DNA of 64,000 nucleotides from Jannaschia pohangensis (lineage in GTDB: Bacteria; Pseudomonadota; Alphaproteobacteria; Rhodobacterales; Rhodobacteraceae): contig NZ_FORA01000002.1 in NCBI RefSeq assembly GCF_900113875.1, forward strand, positions 124,001 through 188,000, written 5' to 3'. Below the pieces are notes generated by a model that was not told the origin of the DNA, did not search any database, and worked only from the letters and a program-made list of their open reading frames with translations. This document shows, piece after piece, positions 53,832 to 62,357 of the stretch; the stretch's first letter is position 1; each line of letters opens with the position of its first letter. A program made the translations under genes and the position numbers.

Positions 53832-54841
53832 TGGCCTTCCGGTTCGCCACCTGGAACGTGGAATGGTTCGACCGGCTGTTCCACGACGATGGCACCCTGG
53901 ATGCCGGCGAGGACTGGTCGGCCCGATACCGGATCACCAAGGCGCGCCAGCTGGAGGCGATTGCCGAGGTTCTGCGCGCGGTGGACGCCGACGCCATCCT
54001 GGTGATCGAGGCCCCCGACGACAGCCAGCGCCGGTCGAGCCGTGTCGCGCTGGAAACCTTCGCCGAAGAGGCGGGCCTGCGGACGAACAGGGCCATCCTC
54101 GGGTTTGCGAACGACACCCAACAGGAAATCGCCCTGCTTTTCGATCCGGCCCGAGTGACGCCGCGCCACGCCCCCGGAAGCACCGAGCAGGCCCCGCGAT
54201 TCGACGGGACACTCGGCTTCGACCTCGACACCGACCTGCGGGCCGAGACGCTGGTCTGGTCGAAACCGCCGCTGGAGCTCGATCTGGAAACGCCGGTCGG
54301 GCCCCTTCACCTGATCGGGGTTCACGCCAAGTCGAAGGCTGCCCATGGAGCGACGGACGCGCAGGACGAACTTCGCCTCAACATCCTGAACCGGCGCAAG
54401 CAGCTGGCGCAATGCATCTGGCTGCGTCGCCGCGTGGACCAACGGCTGTCCGAAGGGAGACGCCTGATCGTCGCGGGCGATTTCAACGATGGTCCGGGCC
54501 TCGATCGGTTCGAAACCCTCTTCGGCCGCTCCGGGGTCGAAATCGTGCAGGGCGAAGGGACCACCGCGCTCTACGATCCCAGTGCCAAGACGCCCCGCAT
54601 GGGCGCGGCCCTGCCCGCGACGGCGCGATTCTGGGACAACACGGCGAAACGCTATCTGAACGCCCTGCTCGACTTCGCTATGGTCAGCTATGACTTACGC
54701 GATATCTCAACCTGGCGCATTCTGCACCCTTTCGACGACCCGAAGGCCGCCGCAGACCGGACCTTGGGTCAGGCGCTGCTGGATGCGTCGGACCATTTTC
54801 CGGTGATCCTTGACCTTGCCGGTCCCGACGACCACCTTTGA
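53831..54841 (+). CDS. Endonuclease/exonuclease/phosphatase-family protein
   Basis: Protein of 336 residues in the EEP (Mg-dependent phosphodiesterase) superfamily. The motifs TWNVEW (start), LIGVHAKSK, GDFNDGP and SDHFPVI (end) are in order. The substrate is unknown: DNA, phosphoesters or lipids are all possible. No signal peptide. The ATG overlaps the upstream stop by one base. Confidence 0.85.
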   Translation: MAFRFATWNVEWFDRLFHDDGTLDAGEDWSARYRITKARQLEAIAEVLRAVDADAILVIEAPDDSQRRSSRVALETFAEEAGLRTNRAILGFANDTQQEIALLFDPARVTPRHAPGSTEQAPRFDGTLGFDLDTDLRAETLVWSKPPLELDLETPVGPLHLIGVHAKSKAAHGATDAQDELRLNILNRRKQLAQCIWLRRRVDQRLSEGRRLIVAGDFNDGPGLDRFETLFGRSGVEIVQGEGTTALYDPSAKTPRMGAALPATARFWDNTAKRYLNALLDFAMVSYDLRDISTWRILHPFDDPKAAADRTLGQALLDASDHFPVILDLAGPDDHL

Positions 54842-54844
54842 AGC

Positions 54845-55180
54845 ATGAAACACCTCATGATCGCCCTCGCCCTGACCGCCACGCCCGCCGCGGCACAGGA
54901 CACCGACAGCCTGATGGAACAGGGTCTGCGCCTCTTCATGGACGGCCTGATGCAGGAGATGGAGCCCGCGCTGCGCGATCTTCAGGATCTGGCACAGGAC
55001 GCCAAGCCGCTGCTGGACGAGTTGCAGAAGAACCTGGGCGAGGTGGTCGAGGATCTGGACGCCTATCACGCGCCCGAAATCCTGCCCAATGGTGATATCC
55101 TGATCCGCCGCAAGCAGCCACTCGAACCCGACCTGCCCGGCGGGGTGGAACCGAACCCGGACGGCAGCATCGATCTCTGA
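54845..55180 (+). CDS. Small exported acidic protein
   Basis: Protein of 111 residues: signal peptide at about 1-18 (ending AAAQ), then a helical acidic region (LFMDGLMQEMEPALRDLQDLAQ) and a Pro-rich C-terminus with PDLPGGVEPNPDGS. Relatives are sometimes labelled "AAA+ family ATPase", but no P-loop is present, so that label would be wrong here. Starts 3 bases after the upstream stop. Confidence 0.7.
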   Translation: MKHLMIALALTATPAAAQDTDSLMEQGLRLFMDGLMQEMEPALRDLQDLAQDAKPLLDELQKNLGEVVEDLDAYHAPEILPNGDILIRRKQPLEPDLPGGVEPNPDGSIDL

Positions 55181-55183
55181 GCG

Positions 55184-55873
55184 TCAGTCGCGGTAGAGCA
55201 TCTGCTGCACCAGACCCGCCCCCAGAAGATAGGCGGAGCAGAGCCCGAACGCCCACCCAAGGGTCTGGCCAAGGCCGAACTCCCCCCACGCCGCCACGAC
55301 GGCCAACCCGACCCAGGCGATCGTCACCGTCAGCGTCAGGGGCCGCCAGATGGCCGTCCGGACCGGATGGACGAAGCGCAGCGGCAAAAACATCGCCACC
55401 GACAGCGCGACGGCCGCGCTCAGTGTGATCCAGGGGTTCGGCTCCAGCACGAAAACGACAAGGGCCACCATGTTCCAGCATCCGGGGAAGCCCTCGAAGC
55501 TGGCATCCTCGGTCTTCATTCGGGTGTCGGCGAAATAGAGCGCGCTGGCGAAAGGCACCACGATCAGCACGCCCCATCCTGCCCATCCCGGGACAAGACC
55601 GCTCGAATAGAGGGCATAGATCGGGATGAAGACATAGGTCAGGTAATCGATGATCAGGTCCAGAAGGACACCGTCAAAGCGCGACGCATGCAACGTGACG
55701 TCCCATCTGCGCGCCAGCGGCCCGTCGATACCGTCCACGATCAGCGCGGCCAGCAACCACAGGAACATCCAGGACCACGCCATTTCCACAGCCGCCAGCA
55801 AGGCGAACATCGCAAAGACAGCGCCGGTGGCGGTCAGCAGGTGGACGGACAAGGCACGGGTTTTGGGCCACAT
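55184..55873 (-). CDS. pcs: Phosphatidylcholine synthase (CDP-alcohol phosphotransferase)
   Basis: Integral membrane enzyme of 229 residues that makes phosphatidylcholine from CDP-diacylglycerol and free choline, EC 2.7.8.24. The motif DG-x2-AR-x12-G-x3-D-x3-D is complete: DG at 50-51, AR at 54-55, G68, D72, D76. The 12-residue spacing is the Pcs form and separates it from Pgs/Pss enzymes. Several membrane helices follow. Convergent with the exported protein, 3 bases apart. Confidence 0.92.
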   Translation of the reverse strand: MWPKTRALSVHLLTATGAVFAMFALLAAVEMAWSWMFLWLLAALIVDGIDGPLARRWDVTLHASRFDGVLLDLIIDYLTYVFIPIYALYSSGLVPGWAGWGVLIVVPFASALYFADTRMKTEDASFEGFPGCWNMVALVVFVLEPNPWITLSAAVALSVAMFLPLRFVHPVRTAIWRPLTLTVTIAWVGLAVVAAWGEFGLGQTLGWAFGLCSAYLLGAGLVQQMLYRD

Positions 55874-55932
55874 CGGTCACATGTGCCCGTCAACGCCCGG
55901 CTTGTCGAGGGAAAGGGCGGCCCGCACATGAC

Positions 55933-55958
55933 GCGGGCACCCCTCCGGGGGCGCCCGC
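55933..55958 (-). terminator. Hairpin behind the P460 cytochrome gene
   Basis: Outer stem GCGGGC/GCCCGC and inner stem CCCC/GGGG with a TCC loop. It lies 18 bases beyond the P460 stop on the minus strand. A further 8-bp stem CGGTCAAC/GTTGACCG (55966-55986) overlaps the stop itself. Confidence 0.45.
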
Positions 55959-55975
55959 CTCGGGTCGGTCAACCG

Positions 55976-56566
55976 TCAGTTGACCGAGACCCGGACCTCT
56001 TCGAGCGGATAGCCCATGCTGTCCTGCCCCTCGTATCCGCCGTGGCAGTCGTGGCAGAACTTCTGGCTTATCTTGAGCGGCTTGCCGTTCGGCTGAATGC
56101 CGGAATAGAACCAGTTGCCGTATTCCGCGGCCTCGGCGGTATCGACCTTCTCCATGATGAAGAGCGGGCCGACACGGGCCGTCCCGTCGCGCACACCGAT
56201 GGATTCCTTGACCAGGATGGACCCGACCGGCATCTCGAAATCGCCATCCTCGAACTTCAGATATTGTTCGGTGGCGACGTCATTCACGAAGGTCAGCAGG
56301 AACCGCTCCTGATGCGGGCCGGCAACGGCGGCGCGGGTGGCCGTGATCGTCCAGTCGCGGTAGGCCCCGGCAATCGCGTCGCCTTCCTTCGTGTAGGCGT
56401 CGAGCATCTGCCCTTCCATGCAGTCATAGAGGGCCGCGACACCGGCGTCGTCCAGATCCCAACGGTCGCCCTCCACGGCGCAGGCGTCCTGCGCGGCGGC
56501 AGGCAGGGCAAGGGTCATGGCGGAGGCGAATGTGGCAGCGGCGGCGGCCAGGGTCAGGCGGATCAT
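55976..56566 (-). CDS. Exported P460-type monohaem cytochrome
   Basis: Periplasmic protein of 196 residues. Signal peptide at about 1-26 (ending AAAQ). One haem-c motif, CHDCH, at 171-175, near the C-terminus. The preceding beta segments (MPVGSILVKES, RVGPLFIMEK and NWFYSGIQPNGK) match the cytochrome P460/c'-beta fold, in which Lys or Phe near the haem shapes NO or hydroxylamine chemistry. Function here is unknown. No nitrification gene is near. Confidence 0.75.
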   Translation of the reverse strand: MIRLTLAAAAATFASAMTLALPAAAQDACAVEGDRWDLDDAGVAALYDCMEGQMLDAYTKEGDAIAGAYRDWTITATRAAVAGPHQERFLLTFVNDVATEQYLKFEDGDFEMPVGSILVKESIGVRDGTARVGPLFIMEKVDTAEAAEYGNWFYSGIQPNGKPLKISQKFCHDCHGGYEGQDSMGYPLEEVRVSVN

Positions 56567-56719
56567 AGAGCTTTCCTATCGGTTTTGTTCGATTGCCCTA
56601 TGGTTCAACCATTTCAGCCGATCACGTTCACCCAACTTTCCCGTGACCAAGGTGAATTGACAGGTGAGGCGATTTCCGCCACGCCGGACGTTCAACCCCT
56701 TCAGCAAAGGACGATGTCC

Positions 56720-57898
56720 ATGATTTCCGCCATCCTGCCCACCTACAACCGCGCCCCGCTGAGCTTTGTCTCAGGCGAAGGCTCGTGGCTGGTCGAGGCG
56801 GATGGACGACGTTTCCTGGATCTGGGTTCCGGTATCGCGGTGAACGTGCTCGGCCATGCGCATCCGGCGTTGACGGCGGCGCTGACGGCCCAGGCCGGGG
56901 CGCTCTGGCATACCTCCAATCTCTACCAGATCCCGCAGCAGGAGGCGTTGGCCCGCAAGCTGGTCGATGCGACCTTTGCCGACACCTGCTTTTTCACCAA
57001 CTCGGGCACCGAGGCCTGCGAGCTGGCCGTCAAGATGGCGCGCAAGTACTGGAGCGAGAAGGGTCATCCCGAACGCAATGTGATCATCGCCTTCACCGGG
57101 TCGTTCCATGGCCGGTCCAGCGCCGGGATCGCCGCCGCCGGGTCCGAGAAGATGACCAAGGGATTCGGCCCCCTTCTGCCGGGGTTCAAGCACCTGACCT
57201 TTGCCGATCACGAGGCCCTGACCGAGGCCATGAAGGCCCCGGACGTGGCCGCCGTGATCCTGGAGCCTGTGCAAGGGGAAGGCGGGATCATTCCCGTGCC
57301 CGACCAGTGCCTCAAGGGCCTGCGCGATCTGTGCGACGAGACCGGCGCGCTGATGATCCTGGACGAGGTGCAATGCGGCATGGGCCGGACGGGCCGCCTC
57401 TTTGCGCACGAATGGGCCGGGATCAGCCCCGACATCATGATGGTGGCCAAGGGCATCGGCGGCGGCTTCCCCCTGGGCGCGCTTCTGGCGACCGAACGGG
57501 CCGCTTCGGGCATGACGGCGGGCACCCATGGGTCGACCTATGGGGGCAACCCGCTGGCCTGCGCCGTGGGCAACGCGGTCATTGACATCGTGTCCGACGA
57601 AACCTTCCTGGCCGAAGTGCGGCGCAAGGCATCGCTCTTCCGGCAAGGTCTCGAAGGGCTGGTGGCCTCGCATCCGGATGTCTTCGAACTGGTGCGCGGC
57701 TCGGGCCTGATGATGGGGCTGAAATGCCGCGTCCCGAACAGCGACGTGCTTCAGGCCGCCTACGGACAGAACCTCTGCGTCGTTCCCGCCGCCGACAATG
57801 TGCTGCGCCTGCTGCCCGCGCTCAACGTCGAGGATGCCGACATCCGCGAGGCCATTGCCCGCCTCGACCGCGCTGCGGCAAGCCTTTCGCCCGCCTGA
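56720..57898 (+). CDS. argD: Acetylornithine aminotransferase
   Basis: PLP enzyme of arginine synthesis that transaminates N-acetylglutamate semialdehyde, EC 2.6.1.11. The product has 392 residues. The PLP Lys is in [22 protein letters not shown] and [12 protein letters not shown] are family segments. I start at the ATG at 56720 because AAAGGA lies 8 bases before it and the N-terminus [13 protein letters not shown] fits the family; an in-frame ATG at 56714 is too close to that site. argF follows, separated by repeat copy 3. Confidence 0.94.
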   Translation: MISAILPTYNRAPLSFVSGEGSWLVEADGRRFLDLGSGIAVNVLGHAHPALTAALTAQAGALWHTSNLYQIPQQEALARKLVDATFADTCFFTNSGTEACELAVKMARKYWSEKGHPERNVIIAFTGSFHGRSSAGIAAAGSEKMTKGFGPLLPGFKHLTFADHEALTEAMKAPDVAAVILEPVQGEGGIIPVPDQCLKGLRDLCDETGALMILDEVQCGMGRTGRLFAHEWAGISPDIMMVAKGIGGGFPLGALLATERAASGMTAGTHGSTYGGNPLACAVGNAVIDIVSDETFLAEVRRKASLFRQGLEGLVASHPDVFELVRGSGLMMGLKCRVPNSDVLQAAYGQNLCVVPAADNVLRLLPALNVEDADIREAIARLDRAAASLSPA

Positions 57899-57900
57899 GT

Positions 57901-57948
57901 TTCTTCTCGGCACAAATATCCCGGGGGTCCGGGGGCTGGCCCCCGGTT
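57901..57948 (+). repeat. GC-rich palindromic intergenic repeat, copy 3
   Basis: A diverged copy: TTCTTCTCGGCACAAATATCC, then CCGGGGGT and a palindrome CCGGGGGC-TG-GCCCCCGG (57929-57946). It begins three bases after the argD stop and precedes argF. Confidence 0.65.
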
Positions 57949-57968
57949 CCTTCCGACAGGACGACACG

Positions 57969-58895
57969 ATGACCCATTTTCTCGACATTCACACGACCGA
58001 CAGGGCCGAGTTGCGCGCCATCCTCGACCAGGCCAGTGCCATGAAGGCCGCGCGCGGCGACCGGCCCAAGGGCACGCCCGACGACGAATTGCCGCTGGCG
58101 GGGCGCGTCGTGGCGCTGATCTTCGAAAAACCCTCGACCCGCACCCGGATAAGTTTCGACGTTGGCGTCCGACAGTTGGGTGGCACGTCCATGGTGCTGT
58201 CGGGCGCCGACATGCAGCTTGGGCACGGCGAGACCATCGCCGATACGGCCCGGGTCCTGTCGCGCTATGTCGATCTGATCATGATCCGCACCTTCGGCGA
58301 GGATATCCTGCAGGAGATGGCCGAACATGCCACCGTCCCGGTCATCAACGGTCTGACCGACACCAGCCACCCCTGCCAGATCATGGCCGATGTCATGACG
58401 TTCGAGGAACATCGCGGCCCGATCCGGGGCAAGCGCGTGGCCTGGATGGGCGACGGCAACAACGTGGCGCAAAGCTTCCTGCACGCCGCGGCCAGTTTCG
58501 GCTTCAACTTCACCTTCGCCGGGCCCGAGCAGCTTGACCCGCCCGACGCCCTTGTCGGCGCGGCGCGCAAGGCCGGCTCCGAAGTCCGCATCGAACGCGA
58601 CCCGCTGGCCGCCGTGGCCGATGCCGATCTGGTGGTGACCGACACCTGGGTCAGCATGGGCGACGCCGAAAGTTCGCGCCAGCGGCGGCACAACCTCCTG
58701 CGTCCCTACCAGGTGAACGAACGTCTGATGGCGGCGGCCCCCGGCGACGCGCTGGTCATGCACTGCCTGCCCGCGCACCGGGGCGAAGAGATCACCGATG
58801 CCGTCCTCGACGGCCCCCGGTCGGTCGTCTTCGACGAGGCGGAGAACCGGCTGCATGCGCAAAAGGCGATCATGCGCTGGTGTCTGGGTGTCTGA
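57969..58895 (+). CDS. argF: Ornithine carbamoyltransferase
   Basis: Cytoplasmic enzyme making citrulline from ornithine and carbamoyl phosphate, EC 2.1.3.3. The product has 308 residues. STRT at 56-59 binds carbamoyl phosphate; DTSHPCQI and [10 protein letters not shown] bind the substrates. The order argD-argF in one direction is common in this group. The stop lies inside the start of the next gene. Confidence 0.96.
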   Translation: MTHFLDIHTTDRAELRAILDQASAMKAARGDRPKGTPDDELPLAGRVVALIFEKPSTRTRISFDVGVRQLGGTSMVLSGADMQLGHGETIADTARVLSRYVDLIMIRTFGEDILQEMAEHATVPVINGLTDTSHPCQIMADVMTFEEHRGPIRGKRVAWMGDGNNVAQSFLHAAASFGFNFTFAGPEQLDPPDALVGAARKAGSEVRIERDPLAAVADADLVVTDTWVSMGDAESSRQRRHNLLRPYQVNERLMAAAPGDALVMHCLPAHRGEEITDAVLDGPRSVVFDEAENRLHAQKAIMRWCLGV

Positions 58896-59835
58896 CGGAC
58901 GGCCATCCGTTCCGACCCAGGCCACCCCCACCCTTGCCGCGATCTTCATGCTGGTCGCGACGATGTTCATCGCGGCGACCACCCTGCTGGCCAAGGCGCT
59001 CGGCACCGATACGCTCGGGCCGGGCCTACCGCCATTCATGGTCACCTTCGGGCGCTTCGCCTTTGCCTGGGCGACCATTGTGACCATCGTGGCTGTGGCC
59101 CGTCCCCGGCTGACCCGGCCCGCCGTGGGCCTGCACATCGGGCGGACGGCCTGTGGCTTTGCCGGGGTCACGCTGATGTTCGCCGCCGCCGCCCTGATCC
59201 CGCTGACCGATGCGACGGCGATCGTCTTCCTGAACCCGATCTTCGGCATGATCCTGGCAATCCCCCTTCTGGGCGAACGGGTGGGGCCGTGGCGCTGGCT
59301 GGCCGCGATCATCGCTTTGGCGGGCGCGGCGGTGCTGATCCGCCCAGGCGGCAGTGCGGTCGAGGCGGGCGCGCTCCTGGCACTCGGCGCGGCGCTGGCC
59401 CTGGGGATGGAGCTGATCTTCATCAAACGGCTGTCGGGCCGCGAGGCCCCGCTTCAGGTACTGCTCGTGAACAACTCGCTCGGCCTGTGCCTTGCCACTG
59501 CCTTCGCGGTCGTCTTCTGGCAGACCCCCACGGGGCCGCAATGGGCGGCCATGGCGGCGCTCGGCGTGCTGATGGCCTGCGCCCAGTTCTGCTTCGTCAA
59601 TGCAATGGCGCGGGCGGATGCGAGCTATGTCACGCCCTTCTCCTACCTCACGCTGGTTTTCGCGGGGCTCTACGACGGCGTCATCTTCGGCGTGGTCCCG
59701 GATGTCGTGGGCCTGACGGGGGCCTGCCTCATTCTGACGGGCGCGGCGCTTCTGGCCTGGCGGGAGGGGCGTCGGGCCAAAGTCCCTCAATCACCTGTTC
59801 CGTCCGGGCCTGCGCCGCGGCCGACCCCTCGTTGA
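58888..59835 (+). CDS. EamA/DMT-family transporter
   Basis: Polytopic membrane protein of 315 residues with about ten hydrophobic segments as two EamA repeats. I use the GTG at 58888, which overlaps argF by eight bases and gives [11 protein letters not shown]; no better start is found. The substrate is unknown. Its last 107 bases overlap the 3' end of the serine hydrolase on the other strand. Confidence 0.75.
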   Translation: MSDGRPSVPTQATPTLAAIFMLVATMFIAATTLLAKALGTDTLGPGLPPFMVTFGRFAFAWATIVTIVAVARPRLTRPAVGLHIGRTACGFAGVTLMFAAAALIPLTDATAIVFLNPIFGMILAIPLLGERVGPWRWLAAIIALAGAAVLIRPGGSAVEAGALLALGAALALGMELIFIKRLSGREAPLQVLLVNNSLGLCLATAFAVVFWQTPTGPQWAAMAALGVLMACAQFCFVNAMARADASYVTPFSYLTLVFAGLYDGVIFGVVPDVVGLTGACLILTGAALLAWREGRRAKVPQSPVPSGPAPRPTPR

Positions 59836-60721
59836 CGGCGACGAAAGCCGCCCATCCGTCGCGCACCTCGACCCGGGCGAACCACATGGTGTTCGATCCG
59901 GCATGGCGCAGCGCCCGGTCCTCGACCCGCCAGCCCATGGCATAATCGCCGACTGGGCGATGCAGCCGCGCCCAAACCTCGGGTGGCAGAAACTCGGGGT
60001 CCTGCGTCGCATGGGCGGCGAGGAAGCGCAGCATGGCCCGGGGGCTGGCGTGAACGGTTCCGGCGGGGCCCATGGCGGGAATGTTGTCGGCCCCCGGCCC
60101 CGGACGGACAGGACGCCCGCCCCGGTGCCCCCAGATGCGCGGCGGCGCCCCGAAACCGACCTCCTCCATCCCCAAGGGGGCGAAGACCTCGCGCTGGATC
60201 AGGTCTTCCCAGGGCTCAGCCTGCGCCGCTTCCAGCATCGCGCCCGCAACGACGTAGCCCGCGTTGGAATAGAGGAACTCGCCCCGCGCGCCGACGGGGG
60301 ACGAACCGAGCATATGACCGACATAGGCCGCACGATCCGGCCGGAGGATCGCGCGCCATCGGGGCAGGTTCGCGGCCATGCCGGACCGATGTGTCAAAAG
60401 CTCGGCCAGGGTCACGTCCCGCCAGACCGGGTCAGCGTCCAGCAGCGCGCCCACGGTCGTGTCCCAGTCGATCGCCCCCGCCGCCACCGCCCGCCCCGCA
60501 AGCGTCGCCGTCATCGCCTTGGTGAGCGATCCGATGTGCCACATGTCCGCGTCGGTCAGGGTGCCGCCCTCGGGGTTGGGGCTGCCCGCGACGTCGACCG
60601 TCACCCCATTGGCGCTCCAGGTCGCAATCGTCACGGCGGCGTCGGCCTGAAACGCGGGCGCGTCCCCTTGGGCAAAGGCTGCACCGGCCAGCCCCAGAAA
60701 TATCAGCGCGGCGCGGATCAC
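59729..60721 (-). CDS. Beta-lactamase-family serine hydrolase
   Basis: Exported protein of 330 residues with a signal peptide (about 1-17, ending AFAQ). The serine active site S65-L-T-K68 (HIGSLTK) and Y151-S-N153 (LYSNAGYV) are the SxxK and YxN motifs of class C-type beta-lactamases and DD-peptidases. A third motif resembling HxG (RHAGSN) lies near residue 270. Substrate unknown; a role in cell wall or ester cleavage is likely. The GTG at 60721 overlaps the ABC permease stop (GTGA). Confidence 0.8.
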   Translation of the reverse strand: MIRAALIFLGLAGAAFAQGDAPAFQADAAVTIATWSANGVTVDVAGSPNPEGGTLTDADMWHIGSLTKAMTATLAGRAVAAGAIDWDTTVGALLDADPVWRDVTLAELLTHRSGMAANLPRWRAILRPDRAAYVGHMLGSSPVGARGEFLYSNAGYVVAGAMLEAAQAEPWEDLIQREVFAPLGMEEVGFGAPPRIWGHRGGRPVRPGPGADNIPAMGPAGTVHASPRAMLRFLAAHATQDPEFLPPEVWARLHRPVGDYAMGWRVEDRALRHAGSNTMWFARVEVRDGWAAFVAVNEGSAAAQARTEQVIEGLWPDAPPARPEAPRPSE

Positions 60722-61557
60722 GACTTCAGACGATAGCCGGTCCGCAGCATCCACCAGGCCAATGTGCTGACCGCGAGGGTGGCGACGAAGACGACCCCGA
60801 AGCCGAGCCAGGGAGAGCTGTCCGAGACGCCAAGGACCGCCGACCGCAGCCCGTCGATCAGGTAGAAGACCGGGTTGGCATGGCTGATCCCCTGCAACAC
60901 GGGCGGCATGGACTCGAGGGAATAGAACGTCCCCGACAGAAAGCTGAGCGGGGTGACGATGAAATTGGTGATCGCGGCCATCTGGTCGAACTTGTTGGCA
61001 TAAACCCCCGCAACGATACCGAGCGCGCCAAGGAACGCGCCGCCCAGAACCACCCAGACCAGCGCCATCACCGGGTTGTGGATGCCAAGGCCGATGAACG
61101 GGAACAGGATGGCAGAGATCGCGACAGCCACGACAACGCCTCGAAGGATGCCGCCCGCAAGATAGCCGATCAGCAATTCGAGCCCCGAGAGCGGCGGCAT
61201 CAGGGTGTCGACGATGTTGCCCTGCACCTTGGAGATGACGATGGAGGAGGACACGTTGGCAAAGGCGTTCTGAATCACCGTCATCATCAGGATGCCGGGG
61301 GCCAGGAAATGCAGGAAGCTGACGCCCATCACCTCGCCGCGCCGGGTGCCGACCGCGACGGTGAAGATCAACAGAAACAGCCCGGCCGTGACGAGCGGTG
61401 CCAGCAAGGTCTGGGTCCAGACGGCCAGAAACCGCTTCGTTTCGCGCAGGATGAGCGTCTGCAATCCAAGCCAGTTGACCGCGCCGAACCGGCGAACCCC
61501 CAGTTTCGGCAGATCGCGGGCCGGGACATTCTGTTGCAGGTTGGCCGTGTCCGTCAT
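60718..61557 (-). CDS. ABC-2-type transport permease
   Basis: Membrane protein of 279 residues with about six hydrophobic segments (for example AVWTQTLLAPLVTAGLFLLIF and the segment at GIHNPVMALVWVVLG), in the ABC-2 permease family. Such permeases export lipids, polysaccharides or drugs. No ATP-binding partner lies next to it; the divergent neighbour is gcrA. The downstream serine hydrolase is translated from an overlapping GTGA start. Confidence 0.8.
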   Translation of the reverse strand: MTDTANLQQNVPARDLPKLGVRRFGAVNWLGLQTLILRETKRFLAVWTQTLLAPLVTAGLFLLIFTVAVGTRRGEVMGVSFLHFLAPGILMMTVIQNAFANVSSSIVISKVQGNIVDTLMPPLSGLELLIGYLAGGILRGVVVAVAISAILFPFIGLGIHNPVMALVWVVLGGAFLGALGIVAGVYANKFDQMAAITNFIVTPLSFLSGTFYSLESMPPVLQGISHANPVFYLIDGLRSAVLGVSDSSPWLGFGVVFVATLAVSTLAWWMLRTGYRLKS

Positions 61558-61697
61558 ATCAGCGCTCCTTGGCAGGGGGCGTGCCTTGTGACGGGCCGCC
61601 CGCGTGCTTACAATACCACTTCCTCCGGGATCGCCACCCCCTGCCCCACTTGATGGGCGGACCGCGGCCGGAGCAACGAGCAGTTGAGGAGAGACCA

Positions 61698-62336
61698 ATG
61701 GCCTGGACCGACGATCGCGTCGAGACGCTCAAGCGGATGTGGGGCGAAGGCGCGTCCGCATCGCAGATCGCCAAGGAGCTTGGCGGCGTCACCCGCAATG
61801 CCGTGATCGGCAAGGTCCATCGCCTGGGCCTGTCCAATCGCAATCTGGACGATACCGCCAAGGCCGAAGCCGCCCCTGCGGCCGCGCCCAAGGCCGCTGC
61901 GCCGAAACCGGCGAAGCCCGAGCCGAAGGTCGAGCGCAAGGTCGAGACCAAATCCTCCGAGCCGGCGGCCCCCGCCGTTGAGGAGGAAGAGGAAGACGAT
62001 GACGACGAGCCGCGCACAATGGCCGCCGTCCCGCAGGGCACCAATGTCACCTCGCTGCGCAAGCCGCTGATGGCGGGCCAGCCCCTGCCGCCGCAGCCTT
62101 CGGCCAATGAGATCAGCCCCGAGGCACTGGCCAAGGTCAATGCGGTCGAGAAGACAGCCAAGAAGATCAGCCTGATGGAATTGACCGAGCGGACCTGCAA
62201 ATGGCCCATCGGGGACCCCGCGACCGAGAAGTTCTGGTTCTGCGGCCTGCCCTCGCAGACCGGCAAGCCCTATTGCGAGGCGCATGTCTCCGTCGCGTTC
62301 CAGCCGATGTCGTCGCGCCGCGACCGGCGCCGCTAA
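61698..62336 (+). CDS. gcrA: Cell-cycle regulator GcrA
   Basis: DNA-binding regulator of 212 residues that works with sigma-70 at promoters containing CcrM-methylated GANTC sites. The N-terminal domain WTDDRVETLKRMWGEGASASQIAKELGGVTRNAVIGKVHRLGL (about 2-45) is diagnostic. A Lys/Ala/Glu/Asp-rich linker follows, then the C-terminal domain (about 145-205) with WPIGDP and WFCGLPSQTGKPYCEAH. Divergent from the ABC permease. The ribosome site is GAGGAGAGACC. Confidence 0.95.
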   Translation: MAWTDDRVETLKRMWGEGASASQIAKELGGVTRNAVIGKVHRLGLSNRNLDDTAKAEAAPAAAPKAAAPKPAKPEPKVERKVETKSSEPAAPAVEEEEEDDDDEPRTMAAVPQGTNVTSLRKPLMAGQPLPPQPSANEISPEALAKVNAVEKTAKKISLMELTERTCKWPIGDPATEKFWFCGLPSQTGKPYCEAHVSVAFQPMSSRRDRRR

Positions 62337-62357
62337 CCCGCAGTCGGAGCCCCGAGA

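Noticed and set aside
54845-55180. AAA+ ATPase label for the small exported protein
   Set aside because: The protein has a signal peptide and no P-loop, so an ATPase role is not supported.
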